A stretch of 64,000 bases of DNA, from the NCBI RefSeq assembly GCF_022605165.1, contig NC_063074.1, positions 2,197,501-2,261,500 of the forward strand, written 5' to 3'. Under the pieces are notes generated by a model. The model made no database searches. It saw nothing but the letters and a program-made list of their open reading frames with translations, and was not told where the DNA came from. This document shows, piece by piece, positions 34,417 to 47,471 of this stretch (the first letter of the stretch is position 1; every line of letters begins with the position of its first letter). Both the position numbers and the translations under genes were made by a program. Origin of the DNA: Purpureocillium takamizusanense (taxonomy: Eukaryota; Ascomycota; Sordariomycetes; Hypocreales; Ophiocordycipitaceae).

Positions 34417-37400
34417 ATGGCGAACCGGCTGTCCATGTTCTCCATGGCATCAGAGGGCCCCGGCTCGCGAGCTGGGGGTCCGCAGACTGCCCAGGTCTCG
34501 ACGACTACGCTCCTGAATGCCATCCACAATATCTACCTGACGTCCCAAGCCCACCAGCTGGACGCCAGCACTAGCCTCGTTGTCAACACATGGTTGACGG
34601 CGTCGCAAGGCGGGCCGACCGTCGACGCCTCGCTGGCCACCAAGGCATGGGAACATGCGCGCCGGCGCGCCGAGGACGGATGCATCATCCTCAGGTACGC
34701 TCGCACTCCAATGCCCCCCTCGCCGCTTCCGCTTCTGCAGTAGCTGACCAAACACTCTGTAGTTCCCTGCACCAGTCCACGCCACCTCTTCTTGCGCCGT
34801 TCCTCTCCAGCTTCCCATTCGCAATCCCTACGAGCCTCTACAAGTCCCTGGATGCTCTTCGGCCGTTCCTCCAATGTGTCACGCCGTACAATCCGACTTT
34901 GCCCCGCCAGGCGGCCCTCGGTGTCACGCTGACCCTGAATCTCGCCGGCAATCTTAATGCAGCGTCGCTGGCCCTGTCACAAGGCGGCATTGACACAGTC
35001 AACGGCCTGCTCAATATTCCGACCGAGGCTGGCTACCGCGCCTTTGATGTCTTCTACTATCTCTTAACGTCCGCTTCCACGCCTGCTGAGCGCGAGTTCC
35101 TTGGTCTTCAGAGCCCGTCCACCTACACCCTGCTGACTCGATCTGGCACGTACACGCCACCTGCGTATCTGCCGACGGCCGACGATGCTGCTTCCGCGGA
35201 GGACTTCCGACAGGCCCTCAAGGACATTGGCATCAAGGGTTCGGCCCATCGCAACTTCATCTCCACCCTCGCTGCCCTGCTCAAACTTGGAAACACTCTT
35301 GATTACAATGTGGACTCCGACATACTTGAGGAGACGTGCGAGGATGTCAGCGGTCTTCTCGGGATTGAGCCCGAGACGCTCATGAACAAGTGCAGCACCG
35401 AGGACCGCTGGACGTTTGTTGGAGGTCTGTACGAGTCTCTCGTCGACTGGGTCATTAGGAAGGCCAACGAAGCAATTGCCACCCAAATGGAGCGTATCAA
35501 GAACGGCGATGAATCTTCGGATGGTCGAGGTGCGCGGACGCCCACTTCCAACGAAGATAACGGCGATACTGTATCCATTACGGTCATGGAAGTCGCTCAC
35601 ACGACTCTCGGCAAGGCCTTGTCCATGCGGTCCATCTTCGATGACACGCAAGGCATCAATGCCGAAATGATTGCCGACGGCGTGCAAGCGTCCCCCGCCG
35701 GATCGTCAGTCTTGCGGGAGATGCAGCAAGCCGTGTCCGAAGTTGCGCCCGACTTGGGAATCATGACGGGTCCCGAGGGACGCGAGCGTCAGCACGAACT
35801 GGAGAAGCGCGAAGTGGTTCTCGAAAAAATTGCCTTTGCCGCGGAGGACGGCAGTTTCATGAAGAAGCTCCTCTTCCCCATCGAAGGCGAGGGCATCAAC
35901 CTCGGCCGGGCTGGTCGAATCGATCTGCCAGTCGTACTCAACTCTAACCGGTTGTGGTACCACCTTTCTCTGCACCCAACGGACGACTCGCCTGCGCAGC
36001 TTGCGGCTCTCCCTTCTATTACGTCCGCTTGGTCGGCTGGCACCGTCTCGCGCCAGCTGCGCTCTTGGAGGCTTCCGGAGTGGGCCAATCGACGAAACAG
36101 GTGCCTCGACTTCACGGCGGACTTTGACGTTGATGAGCTAGTCCAGCGCTACGCCGTTCTCGGTTGCAAGGATGGCAAGGACGGAATCGAAAGCTGGATG
36201 CTTGAGCGCGGCTGGAGCAACGGCGAGGTATTTGTCGGCAAGGAGCGCGTGTGGATGCGAGAGGGTGCTTGGTGGGAGGCAGAGAGTATGCTCGACCTCA
36301 AGCCGGCGGACCACATGGCCGCGCACAGCCTCCACACCAATCCCTTCGGGACAGGGTTCGACACTGGCTATTCTGCCAGCGGCAGCGGCTACTTCCCGCC
36401 GCAGGCTGTTGACGCCAGCTTCAACGGGAGCAACGACCACCTGGTGCACTCGCGCAACTTTAGCCAAGGCAATGGCAGCCAAATGACGCTGAGCCAGCCT
36501 CTCAACGCCGCCCCTTCCATCGCGCCAACGGCCGCACGAAATGTCAGCAACGGTGACTACGGCCTCGGCGCCAAGGGCGACACCTACAAGGGCGACGTCT
36601 ACTACAACGAGGAGGGCGAGCTCACGGGCATGATGGATGCGGAGCTGGCCAAGAACAAGAAGATTGAGACAAAGCCAGTCGATGCCTTGCGTCGTATCTG
36701 GGTCATCTTCGTGTGGGCTCTGACTTTTTGGATCCCGTCTTTTCTCCTGCGCTTCGTCGGCCGTATGCGACGACCGGATGTTCGGATGGCCTGGCGCGAG
36801 AAGCTGGTTCTGTGTTTCCTCATTTTGATCCTCAACGGTATCATCATCTTCTGGATCGTGGCCTTTGGGCAATTACTCTGCCCCAATTTCGACAAGGCCT
36901 GGAACAGCAAGGAAGTCGGGTATCACACTGGCGACAACGATTTCTTCGTCAGCGTTCGCGGTCAGGTCTTTGACATCTCCAACTTTTGGAAGCAGCAACA
37001 CTCCGACGTCGACATCCCAACCAACACTGACAACATGCGGCCCTTGGCCGGACTGGATCTGGACGACTACTTCCCGTTGCCGCTTAATGTCGCGTGCCAA
37101 GGACTCGGCATCGGAGAATCCACAAAGCTGATCGCGAACAATACGGCCGAGCATGCTGAAGCCGTCCACAACACCGGCTTCTTCCAGCCGAACAAAGCCA
37201 GCCACCTGGGTGACCCGAAGTGGTATTGGGACAGGTTCACGCCCAAGATGAGGGAGTACTACAAGGGCGACCTCGTGTTTAGTGAAGGCTTTGTTCAGTC
37301 CTCTGGCAGCGATTCCCAGCGCAAGTGGGCCATGTATGGCGATAAGATCTACGACCTGACGGACTACTTCCACACTCAGTCCCTCAACCCCAGGGTTTCC

Positions 37401-39910
37401 ATGTACGAGTTTCTTGACTCGTCGGTAAGCGATATTTTCAAGAACAAGCCGGGCCAGAACATCAAGAGCGATCTGGATGAAGTCATTCAGAACTCGATGG
37501 GCAACCAGACTCAGCACGCCAAGGTCATGAACAGCTGGAACTGCGTCCAGACGGTCTTTTACAAGGGCAAGACCGACTTCCGCGAGTCAGCGAAGTGCAC
37601 GGTGAACAACTGGATTTTGCTGGCATTTACCATCATCCTTTGTGCCGTCATCCTCATCAAGTTCGTCGCCGCACTGCGTTTCAGCTCCAAGCGACGCCCC
37701 TCGCCCCAGGACAAGTTTGTCATCTGTCAGGTGCCCGCGTATACCGAAGGCGAGGATTCACTGCGCAAGGCTCTAGACTCCCTCACTGCTCTCCAATACG
37801 ACAACAAGCGGAAGCTCATCTGCGTTATCTGCGACGGTGTCATCGTTGGTCAAGGAAATGACCGTCCTACCCCCAAGATCGTGCTTGATATCCTTGGAGT
37901 CGACCCCAAGGTCGATCCTCCTGCACTCCCTTTTAAGTCAGTCGGGCCGGGCAGCGATCAGCTCAACTACGGCAAGGTTTATTCAGGCCTATACGAGTAT
38001 GAGGGCAACGTCGTCCCCTACATTGTCGTTGTCAAGGTGGGCAAAGAGTCAGAGCAGTCGCGTCCCAAGCCTGGCAACCGTGGAAAGCGCGACTCGCAAA
38101 TTCTTGTCATGAGCTTCCTTAACCGCGTTCACCATCGATCGCCAATGAGCCCGCTAGAGCTGGAGATGTTTCACCAGATCAATAACATTATTGGCGTGGA
38201 TCCCGAGCTATACGAGTATCTGCTCATGGTCGACGCAGATACTTGCGTCAGCGAGGACTCTCTGAATCGTCTTGTGTCCGCCTGTGCGCACAACGCCAAA
38301 ATCGCTGGTATCTGCGGAGAAACGAGCCTAGAGAATGACGAAAAGTCATGGACCACCATGATCCAGGTGTACGAGTATTTCATCTCTCACCATCTGGCCA
38401 AGGCTTTCGAGTCACTATTTGGCAGTGTCACCTGTCTGCCTGGATGGTATGTCTGGCCCTCACGCCCCCTTCATAATAACTTTGCGAGCCCGCCACTAAC
38501 GCTGCTCGATCAAGCTTCTCCATGTATCGTCTTCGGACAGTTGACAAAGGCAAACCGCTCATCATCTCCGACGCCGTCATCAAGGACTACGCTGTCTGCG
38601 ACGTCGACACGTTGCACCAAAAGAACCTGCTGTCTCTCGGTGAAGATCGTTATCTCACGACTCTGATGACCAAGCACTTTCCGTACATGGCCTACAAATT
38701 TGTACCTGATGCGCAGTGCAAGACAGCTGCCCCTGAATCTTGGAGCGTTCTTCTGTCGCAGCGTCGACGATGGATCAACTCGACCATCCATAACCTGGTG
38801 GAGCTGATGCGCCTCAAAGAAATGTGCGGCTTTTGCTGCTTCAGCATGCGCTTTATCGTGTTCATTGACCTCTTTGGAACTATCATCCTCCCGGCGACTT
38901 GCGGGTATCTCGGTTTTCTCATCTACAGAGTCGCCTCCCACACTGGGCAGTTCCCGCTCATCTCCCTCTGCATCTTGGCTGCCGTCTACGGCCTGCAAGC
39001 CCTGGTGTTCATTCTGAAGCGGCAATGGCAGCACATTGGCTGGATGATTATTTATATCATCGCCTTCCCGATCTACTCGTTCATCCTGCCTGTCTATTCC
39101 TTCTGGAACCAGGATAACTTCTCGTGGGGTAACACGCGTATCGTCATCGGCGAGAAGGGCAATAAGCAGGTGGTAGCCGTCGCCGATGAAGGCTTCGATC
39201 CTCGCTCGATCCCGCTCCAGCGCTGGGACGACTACGCCATGGTGAACAACCTGCCAGGCCGGCGCGGTGGCCCCATGGAGAAGCACGATTACGGGTACGG
39301 CGACCAGTATGAGATGGACGAAATCAAGTCGGTATACTCGGCTGCCCCACAGGGGTCCGTCCTCGCTGGTATGGGTGGACGCAACACGTTCATGCCGCCG
39401 CAGTCCCCAGCTTTCGGTCAGCCCATGAACCGTGCGTCCGCGATGCAGGGTCCTTACCAGGACGCAGCCATGTCCATCCGCCGGCAATCGATGATGTCCA
39501 TGGGCACAGCCATCCATGACATGCACAGGAGCCAGTCCCCGTATCAAGATGTGCCTGTCAACCGGCAGAGTATGCTGAACATGCGGAGTCAATCGAACCT
39601 CTCCCCAGCTATGGGTCTGCCTGCGAACCGATCCGCTTCAGCACTTGGCTTTGCGGGCGGTCAGCGCTCGCCGCTAGCCCACGACCCCATGCAGTCCACG
39701 ACATCGTTTGACTTCCAGCGCGGCCACCTGCCTGCGGACGACACCGCCATCGTCGAGGCCATCCAGTCGGTCCTTCGGGAGGTGGACCTGGACACTGTGA
39801 CCAAGAAGCAAGTTCGCGCTCTCGTGGAGCAGCGCCTTCAGAGCGAACTCGTCGGAGAACGGCGCACTTTTATGGACCGGCAGATTGACCGCGAACTGGA
39901 GAACATGTAA
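34417..39910 (+). CDS. csmB: Chitin synthase with degenerate myosin-like domain (class VI/VII)
   Basis: Three exons: 34417-34694, 34763-38446, 38515-39910; 1785 aa. Introns: donors GTACGC and GTATGT, acceptors TGTAG and CAAG; the second splits the [11 protein letters not shown] sequence and joins in frame. The N-terminal 600 residues follow the motor fold ([27 protein letters not shown]) but have no P-loop: the expected place reads [11 protein letters not shown], so ATP hydrolysis is not expected. Then two TM helices (about 738-800), a cytochrome b5-like fold (about 815-880), the catalytic domain (about 1100-1420) with EDRYLTTLM (about 1363) and QRRRW (about 1403), a TM cluster (about 1437-1520) and a DEK C-terminal-like domain (about 1730-1783). 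Literature names this csmB class VI or, in other schemes, class VII. It is the functional partner of the divergent csmA. Confidence 0.95.
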
Positions 39911-41380
39911 GGGCGCGAGGAAGTGGTGGCGACTCTGCAGTCTGACATTGGTCGTATGAACACAACAGGCTCGTCTTGGCTTGCATTGGCGCGGTGTAGT
40001 CTTCTCGTCGGCAAGGGGCGTTTCTCGGATATGGATCTTGGGTCGAGGGCATAAGCTGTGTTTTTTTGTTTTTTTTTTTGCCTCCATGATACATACATGA
40101 GGGTTGCTAATGAAGCAAGGGATGTCATTGGAGACAGAAAGGGGGGGCCTTGCAGAGGACGATGCGGCATGCCAGATGCTGCTGTGGCCCTGAACCAGGC
40201 TGTTGCTACGGACATCGTGGGACTCTGAGAGTCGCTCATTTTCGCCGCCATATACGCTGGGACCCGCTCCTTCACCTGCGATACATAATAAATATCATAT
40301 AATACGACGTTGAACATTCCGAACACTAGTTCTCCTGTAAAAGCCATGCGCGCGATGAGTTGAGGTGCGAGGTTGCGCCACAACACTGCCCGCATCCATG
40401 AACGAGGGTCACGATTGCCTGGCCTGGCCATTTCAAATTCGGGGGTGGCCGCAGAACGGGCCGTAGCTTGGGGGCCAATTCCCAGACACACGGACACACA
40501 ACCCATGTCAAGAAAGCAGGGAAGCTAGCAGCAGCGCCGTTTCGTCTCCATCGCGACGACACTTCACTTGTTATCGCGGCCAAAATAAAGATTGAGAAAC
40601 AAGAATTCTCCTAAAAAAAGACCAAAAAAAACATATAATAGCCGGTATTCGCTAGTCGTTACCGACTTAACTACTAATCTGCCCCTTATTAGCTTAACTA
40701 TAGGAGAGCGGATAGGACCGCTTCTCAACTCACCCGCTGATGGCTATTCCGGAATAATGCTAGACTGAGCCCCGGTTTCCAGCTGGGGCCAATCGGATGG
40801 TGTGTTTAGCCGCTAAGCTTGAGATTACTTCCGCTCAATTCCATCCCTGGATCAAGGAGCCGCTTGACATGGCGGTGGGTCCCGCAGTGCGGGCCGACGG
40901 GAAGCGCCCAAGCGGGTTGCAAAAAAAGAGGGACACCAAAAGCGATCATCCCTACTAGTTCTACCTCGAACCCATCAATTTCTACGGGTATTACCTACTT
41001 TCAAAAGCCGAAATCGCTAAGATAAAAAATATGAGGTCGTTAAATAGAACCTTAAGGCCATTTCGATATCTTAATTTTTCTATGAGGACGGCAAATCGTA
41101 ATACGAGCGAGGTCGCAAGATTCGCAGTCCCTCTTATTTTGCAGCCCGCTTGGCGCCGCACCAGCCCAACCGGCTGCGCGGCGTTGATACTAGCCAACTA
41201 ACGAGTGCTACGTAGTCACCCCTAATTCCCAGCGCTTAACTGAGTAATGTGTCTCTCTCAGAGTAGGACAACGGATTATAGCTTTTCCGCGCGGTGAAAC
41301 AAAAGGGCTTCTGAAGGAATCCGAACAGCCGCGGCATTCAAATCCGCATGAATTAACTTCAAAGCCAAGGTCAGGCAATC
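39911..41380. other. Intergenic, transition to AT-rich sequence
   Basis: No gene recognised. GC falls after about 40,600; poly-A-rich runs (about 40,613-40,629) and TAGCTTAAC-type words start to appear. A MITE-like inverted repeat is at 40,904-41,156 and is listed separately. Confidence 0.5.
40904..41156. repeat. MITE-like pair of inverted repeat arms
   Basis: The 30-nt stretch at 40904-40933 is an imperfect reverse complement of 41128-41156 (mostly matched, one 1-nt gap and a few transitions). The 190 bases between carry no coding sequence. The arms and short AT-rich middle resemble a non-autonomous DNA transposon. I could not find a clean target-site duplication, so the element boundaries may lie further out. 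Confidence 0.6.
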
Positions 41381-43034
41381 ATGGACGTGTTTCAACTTGT
41401 CGGTCTTGCCTCTCTTCTGGTAGGCTGTTGGTGGTTGTACCATAATGTGTGGATATTCGTATGTACGAACTCCGCAAATCATGAGGCTGCACTAATGTAG
41501 ACCACAGCCATCGCGCCATTGTCACGGTGAAGACAGGGGATGTGGCCGGATAAAGATGCTCCCATCAAACTGGAAGCTCCCTTTTGGTATTGACAAACTG
41601 GCCAATGCTCTCGAGGCCGACCGAAACTGCAGGCTCCCAGTACTATCCCTCGAAGATCACGAACGATATGGCGATACCTACGGACAATACGGCGGCGGAC
41701 TGTTTACGATCCTAACCAGAGATGCGCGGAACATCTCTTCGTTATTGTCGGAACAGTTCCCTAAATTTGGCTATGGACATCTACGAAAACTCTGCTTCGG
41801 GCCTCTACTCGGCGAGGGTATCTTTACTGAAGACGGAGAGGCGTGGAGTGCTTCTAGACGATTACTGGCCTCACAGTTACATAAGCCACACTATCCAGCC
41901 TTGCATGCTTTCGAGCCTCATTTTCAAGATTTACTACGGAGCATCGTGTCGAATCAGGACGCGTCTTCAAGCATAAATTTGCGGCCCCTTTTTTACGATT
42001 ACACTCTCGACACTGCGACCGACCTGTTCCTCGGAAACTCCACGAATATTCTCAGTCTGCCATCCAATACGAATAATGAAGGCACGCGCTTTTCGAAGGC
42101 CTTTAACGAGGCCATGCAGTGGCTGGCGACAAGAGAACGCTTCAAAATGTTTGCGTGGCTCGTCACAACACCAGGATTGCTGAGGTCATGCAGTACCGCT
42201 CGTGACTCTTTGGAAACTATGATCATAGACGCCCAGCGGTTAGAGACGCGATCCGGTCACTCGACTTTCACTGACTTCTTGGGAAAGGCGACTGATATGG
42301 GCAAAGCGAGGGACGAGCTTATGAACCTCCTTTTCGCTGCTCGTGACTCTAATGCGAGCCTCCTTTGCTGGTTGGTCTACGCGCTGGCGCGAGAACCCGC
42401 GGTACTCGAAAAGATCCAACAGGAAGTTCTTTCACTCCTTGGCACAGACTCGGATGTACTGCCTACAAATTCCGATTTGATGAACATGCGGTACTTAGAC
42501 GATGTTATACACGAAACACTCCGTCTATTCCCAGTCGCGCCAATCAACGGTCGATTGTGCCGCGAAACAACTACTCTTCCTTCTGGTGGCGGAGATTCTG
42601 GCGAAGAACCTATTCTAGTACCTAAAGGTGCCCTGGTCTGCTTTTCGACGTATGCCTGTCAACGATCGACGAAGTATTACGGGGATGATGCGATGAAGTT
42701 TCGACCAGAGCGGTGGCAAGAAATCAGCATAACGTCTCGAACTAAGGACTTTACATTCCACCCTTTCATAGGAGGCCCGCGCAAGTGCCTTGGAGGTGAT
42801 TGACATACTTTTAAACGATTCTACTTAACCTGAATGACTAACTTATGGGCAGAACGCTTCGCATTGAAGCTGGCCAAGTACACGATTTGCCGCTTAGTTC
42901 AATGCCTGAGTACAATCACGGTCGATGTCCCTGGGTCTAAAGCTGGCTCCGATTGGCAGGAACAAATCCAGTACCAGATCGGTCTTACCATGTCCCCGGA
43001 TGATGGTGTGTTTGTAAGAGTGGCATCAAAATAA
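41381..43034 (+). CDS. Cytochrome P450, CYP52-like
   Basis: Core exons are 41556-42795 and 42853-43034 (donor GTGATT, acceptor GGGCAG), joining the haem motif as FIGGPRKCLGERFAL. A likely first exon at 41381-about 41462 encodes a membrane anchor (MDVFQLVGLASLLVGCWWLYHN); its exact junction is uncertain, with GTACGA at 41463 to AAG at 41532 the phase-compatible option. About 510 aa. Further motifs: GEGIFTEDGEAWSASRRLL (C-helix), AARDSNAS in the I-helix where AGRDT is usual, HETLRL (ExxR) and FRPERW. CYP52 relatives hydroxylate alkanes and fatty acids at the endoplasmic reticulum. Codon use is clearly more A/T-rich than in neighbours and the gene sits between a MITE-like repeat and the RIP block, so acquisition or relaxed selection is possible. 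Apart from the uncertain first junction it appears intact. Confidence 0.82.
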
Positions 43035-44049
43035 TTGAGACGGATGGTTGGTAATAAGAGGAGTTGAAAAGATTCTCGACTGCAGTCAGATACATGTGGC
43101 TTTCCAGTGACGAATGAGCTGCCTAGCGGTGCTGGCCTCCGGCGTTGGATTGGCGTTCATGGCTCCGATATACGCACGGGTTGGTAGTCTCCTTGGACGA
43201 CTATTTTCTCTTGTATTGTTTAAGTCAGGCATCTCGAGTCGGTGGCAGCACGCGTCCTCCGTGTAAGCGATAGTCGGCCTAAACTACGCTGGAAGATATG
43301 CGCTGGCGGCGGAGTGTCGGCTGCAAGGTTATCATGCGCGACACCTCGTGTTTGGTCACCGTTCAAGTCCTGGCCAAACCCTGGTCACGGCAGCCACTCT
43401 CTGTCCCCAGCAAACCATCACCCAATAACAAGCTCATGACGCGTCCCGCACGGCGGCGGAGGCGACCATCCTCTGGCGAGAATCCTCCGATCGAAGCGTC
43501 ATATCTCTTAGAAGGGTGTCCGGTAGCTTGCGACACATCCTCCTTGTTGTTGGCTGCGCATTGGTCAGAGGGCCAGTCGTCCTTCCTATTGCGCAATCGG
43601 CCAAGCAGCGTCTATTGGTATCGAGCTGAGGGCAATGGCGATCGATAGAATCGTCTAGGCGAGAGGTATTGCTTGAGGACAGCAAGAAGGCGGATCGTCG
43701 AGCGCTTTGCATTAGGTCAGGTCCAGATATTTCTTTGCGTCGGCATTCGCTTCACTTGAGCCCGCGCGCCTCGTAGGTTCAGCGGGAAAGTTGCCGATAG
43801 TGTTTCTCGACGCGCTCTGCGTTGACGATGGAGACAGCGAGATGGCGAGAGTGGCTCCACAGCTGTGGTCGAGGGAGCCTTCGCGACACTCGCAAACCAA
43901 TGAGAATGCGGCCATCCCAGGTGCTGAGCCAGCCGCCCCTCCTCTTTCGCTGCAGAGATGCCTTGCTCACCCAAAGGTCGCGCGATTGGCCGGAGCGCCG
44001 GAGCTTCTCACGCACTTGCCATATAGTCCCGCCACTTTGCGGGAGATGA
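43035..44049. other. Gene-poor edge of the repeat block
   Basis: No gene recognised. Composition is balanced until about 44,040, where it drops sharply to AT-rich. Overlapping frames of 60-120 codons on both strands show no motif. It may be an old, decayed element or non-coding flank. Confidence 0.45.
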
Positions 44050-45411
44050 CGCTAAATTTAGTAACGACGGATTTAAACCCGTTACCACCTATAGTCGGCT
44101 AGTCTATAGACGACTTTATCGACGACTACTACGATTAGGTCTAACGCTTAAATTCTCCTGAAATTTCATAAGAGGCATAAGTAAGCCTTATATCTTTTAT
44201 AGAAACTACTTATATACGGCCGTAATAAATAAACAGATTAAAATAGTAAGCGCTTATTATTAAGGGTCGTAATAATAAAGACTATAGATCGATTAAATAT
44301 ACCCTTACTTTTATATACTTCGCTAAGTAATATAAAAGTTAGGTATAAATAATTATAATATTATTATAAACTATTAAACTTAAAGCTAGGTAAAAAGTCT
44401 TATAATAGGTCCTTAATATAAAACTAATTATAGAGGATTAAATAAGATTATAAAATAAGAGGTATAATTCTTTAAATATATAATTAGCTTATAGACGAAA
44501 ATAAACTTACTTAATAAAAGAGTTTACTTTAAGTATCTTACTTATAAATTTATAATTAATTATCTTTTTAATAATATAAAGCTTAATTAATATTAAAAAA
44601 GGTAATTTAAAAAGACCTTAAAGAACGACTTAAATTAGTTTATTTAAGATCTATATAAAAACGAAAATAAAAAAAAGGTTATTAGCCTTTTATAGAAATA
44701 GGTTAACCTTTTTATAAGGACTAGCTATATAAATAAGACTATCTTTATATCTAACTTACTTTATATAAAGCTATTATATTATAACCTTACTTTAAAATCT
44801 AATAAAAAGGCTAAGGACTTTTATAAGATCGTTCGAAAATTAATTAATAATATATTATTTATTATTAATAATAAATATCTTAATATAAAGGCTTTTAATA
44901 CTCTTACTTTAAATATTTAACTTAATATAAATATTATTATTATAGGCCTTATAATCTTTAATAAACTTCTTTAAGTTTAAGTTAAGTATTTAATCCTTAT
45001 ATATTATAAAGTCGATACTTTATATAAGATTTATTAGCTATTTTAAGTCGCTACTTTAGAGATTATTATTTAATATAAAGAGATAATAAAGTAATTAATA
45101 TTTTTCTTTATTCTTTTTTAAAGGTTAAATTACTTTAGCCTCTTAGAAATTAACGATAAGGAAAAGACTATTTATTATTATAACTTAATATATATTAATA
45201 GTAAAGATAACGCTAATATTAAAGTTTATTTCTATAATTTAACGCTAAGATAAAGCTAATAAATAAAAAGGTAATATATATAAAAGAATTTCCTTAGCTT
45301 AAATATTATAAAGAAGTATATATCTTTAATATCTAAAATCTAACTATATTAACTTATATATAGCCTATAATATAATAAAAGGATAGTTATAGCTATAGCC
45401 CTATTATTATA

Positions 45412-46797
45412 AAGATAGTATATTAGTAAGAGAAGGCATAGGAAAGAGCTATAATAGAAGGACGAAAGAAAAAAAGGGGGGGGGCTAAGAATAGAAATAG
45501 CTAGGGGTAAAAGGGGTAATAAGGATAAGACTATAAGGATAGCTATAAAAGGGAAAGAACCTTCCTAGAAAGACGATATACCCTACGCCTCTTTAGTTAT
45601 AGCCGATAATACTTACTCTTTTGCCCCTATTTTATACTTTAGATATAAGTATGCTTTATTAATACGAGTATCCTACGTTACCGCGGATAACCGTATAGTT
45701 TTATAAACTATCGTAAATATAGATATCTAATGCTAAAGATTATTTAATTAGAGCTTAATAGATCTCTTACTATACTTATAGATTAAAATACGGGAGTCCT
45801 TATACTACGGCGCGCTAGGTAGAGATAGGAAGAGGACGAAGGGAAGGCGCTCTACGGTTTAGTATCTTTCTCGCCCTAATATAATAGCTATTAGTCTTAG
45901 CTACTTAAGATCTTATAACTATCCCCCCCCTTTACGGTAATTATCTCGACTATAAGGAATAAGTATAAAGCTTATTAATAATAAGGATATAATAGCTTAT
46001 AAAGTATAGTTTCTTATTATTATTTTAATAATGCATTAATATTATAATATATATATAGCGCTTTAATATTTAAGGTTAAGGTATATATTTATATATAGCT
46101 ATAGCCTTAGGCTATTATATTTAATATACCTTTTATATATATAGTTTATTCGCTTATAAATAGCTTCTTTTCCCTTTTTTTAATACCTTTATAATATTTT
46201 CCGCTATTTCCTTATTTATTATTTTTTTTCTTATATATTATCTTTATCTTTATATTTATCTTTTACTTTATATAAGTATTCCTATCTTTATTTATTATTA
46301 ATTTATTAATATTTTACTTATTTATAATATACCTTTAGCTAAGACTCTTTATTATTATAATTATAGCTAATTTTATATTTTTAGTTTAGAGACTTTACTT
46401 ATAAATCGCTTATACCTTAAGTTTATATCTTAATAAATGCTAATATTCTTTACTTACTATTATATAAATAGCTTAGCTTTTAATAATAAGTCGTTTATAA
46501 ATAATAAAAAGACTTATAAGGTATTAACTATATTAAGTATATTTAATTTAATTTATTTTACCTTTTATTATTTATTTAATAAATAAACTTATAGCGAATT
46601 AATAATAAATCACTACCCCTTTACTTTAACTTCTTTTTATATTATTAATATTAAAACCTACTTTTTTTCTCTTTATAGCTTTATAACGCTATTTATATTA
46701 AATAATAATAATAATAATATTTTTAGTATTACTTTATAGAGTAATACTATTTATATAGATAGAAAAGTCTAGCTATATAGATAATCCACTTTTTTTT
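45412..46797. repeat. Left arm of an inverted repeat around the retrotransposon
   Basis: Two blocks here (45,412-45,889 and 46,738-46,797) are reverse complements of 54,689-55,185 and 54,514-54,570. For example, the word TAAAGCATACTTATATCTAAAG on the right has its complement near 45,646. Between the matching blocks the left arm has about 850 bases and the right arm about 120, so one arm has an insertion or the other a deletion. Differences are mainly transitions. A zinc-knuckle-like arrangement around 45,430-45,470 hints at a retroelement gag, but mutation makes this weak. Confidence 0.7.
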
Positions 46798-47019
46798 AGG
46801 CCCGCGCCCTACTCTTAGACCGCGCTAGCTATTTTTAATATATAGGTATAGGATAAGACTAACGCGCTATAATATATACTAATATCTTAATTAAACTTTA
46901 ATTAAACTACTATCGTTATAACGTAGCGCTTACGTTAGTACGTTAATATAGCTTAATTTACTTAAAAACGCGTTTCCGCTATTTCCTTATTATATTATAA
47001 TATCGGGGAATCGTTTTTC

Positions 47020-47300
47020 TATACCGTACCGTACCGTACTAGGCGGTAAGGGCGCCGCGCTCGCGCCCACGCCTGCTACTAACCGAGGCAGACGAAGCCA
47101 CGGCGCTAGTAGGGCCTAAAATGTATTTCCATTATTTTCTTATAATATTATAACATCGGAACTATATTATTCCGGGCCGGGCCGGGCTAGCTGCGAAGCT
47201 AAAGCTGCCGCCGCTCGTAATGCCGTTAACGGGCCTAAGCAGCCCTCCCCGCCCCCCCCCGCGGCGCCGCCTTTACCGCCCGCTACCGTAGCCACCTCGT
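47020..47300. other. GC-rich islands inside the AT-rich block
   Basis: Two short GC-rich patches carry tandem words (CCGTA repeated at about 47,023-47,039; GGGCC repeated at about 47,177-47,190) and CpG-dense sequence to about 47,300. Each patch follows a related AT-rich lead-in (CTTAT..ATTATAA.ATCGG), so they look like two diverged copies of one unit of about 150 bp. They contain few CpA/TpG steps. Confidence 0.6.
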
Positions 47301-47471
47301 AATACCTCTCGGCCGTCTTTGTCTATAGTCTTCTAACCGTGGCCGCAGGCCCGCGATATAGCTATTAGAGGCGCGTTAAGAGGCGTAGCCATAATATTGC
47401 CGGTCGTACTGCTATATAGTATTTTATATAAGATATAATAGGCTACTATAGGCGGCCCGCGCCTATATGCG

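Noticed and set aside
43242..44102. Overlapping frames of 60-120 codons at the left edge of the repeat block
   Set aside because: None shows motifs on either strand; could be old repeat debris but cannot be supported as genes.
45412..45900. Possible copia-type gag/protease remnant in the left arm
   Set aside because: A weak zinc-knuckle-like spacing and an ADNT word near 45,606 are not enough after such heavy mutation; kept only as an unclassified repeat arm.
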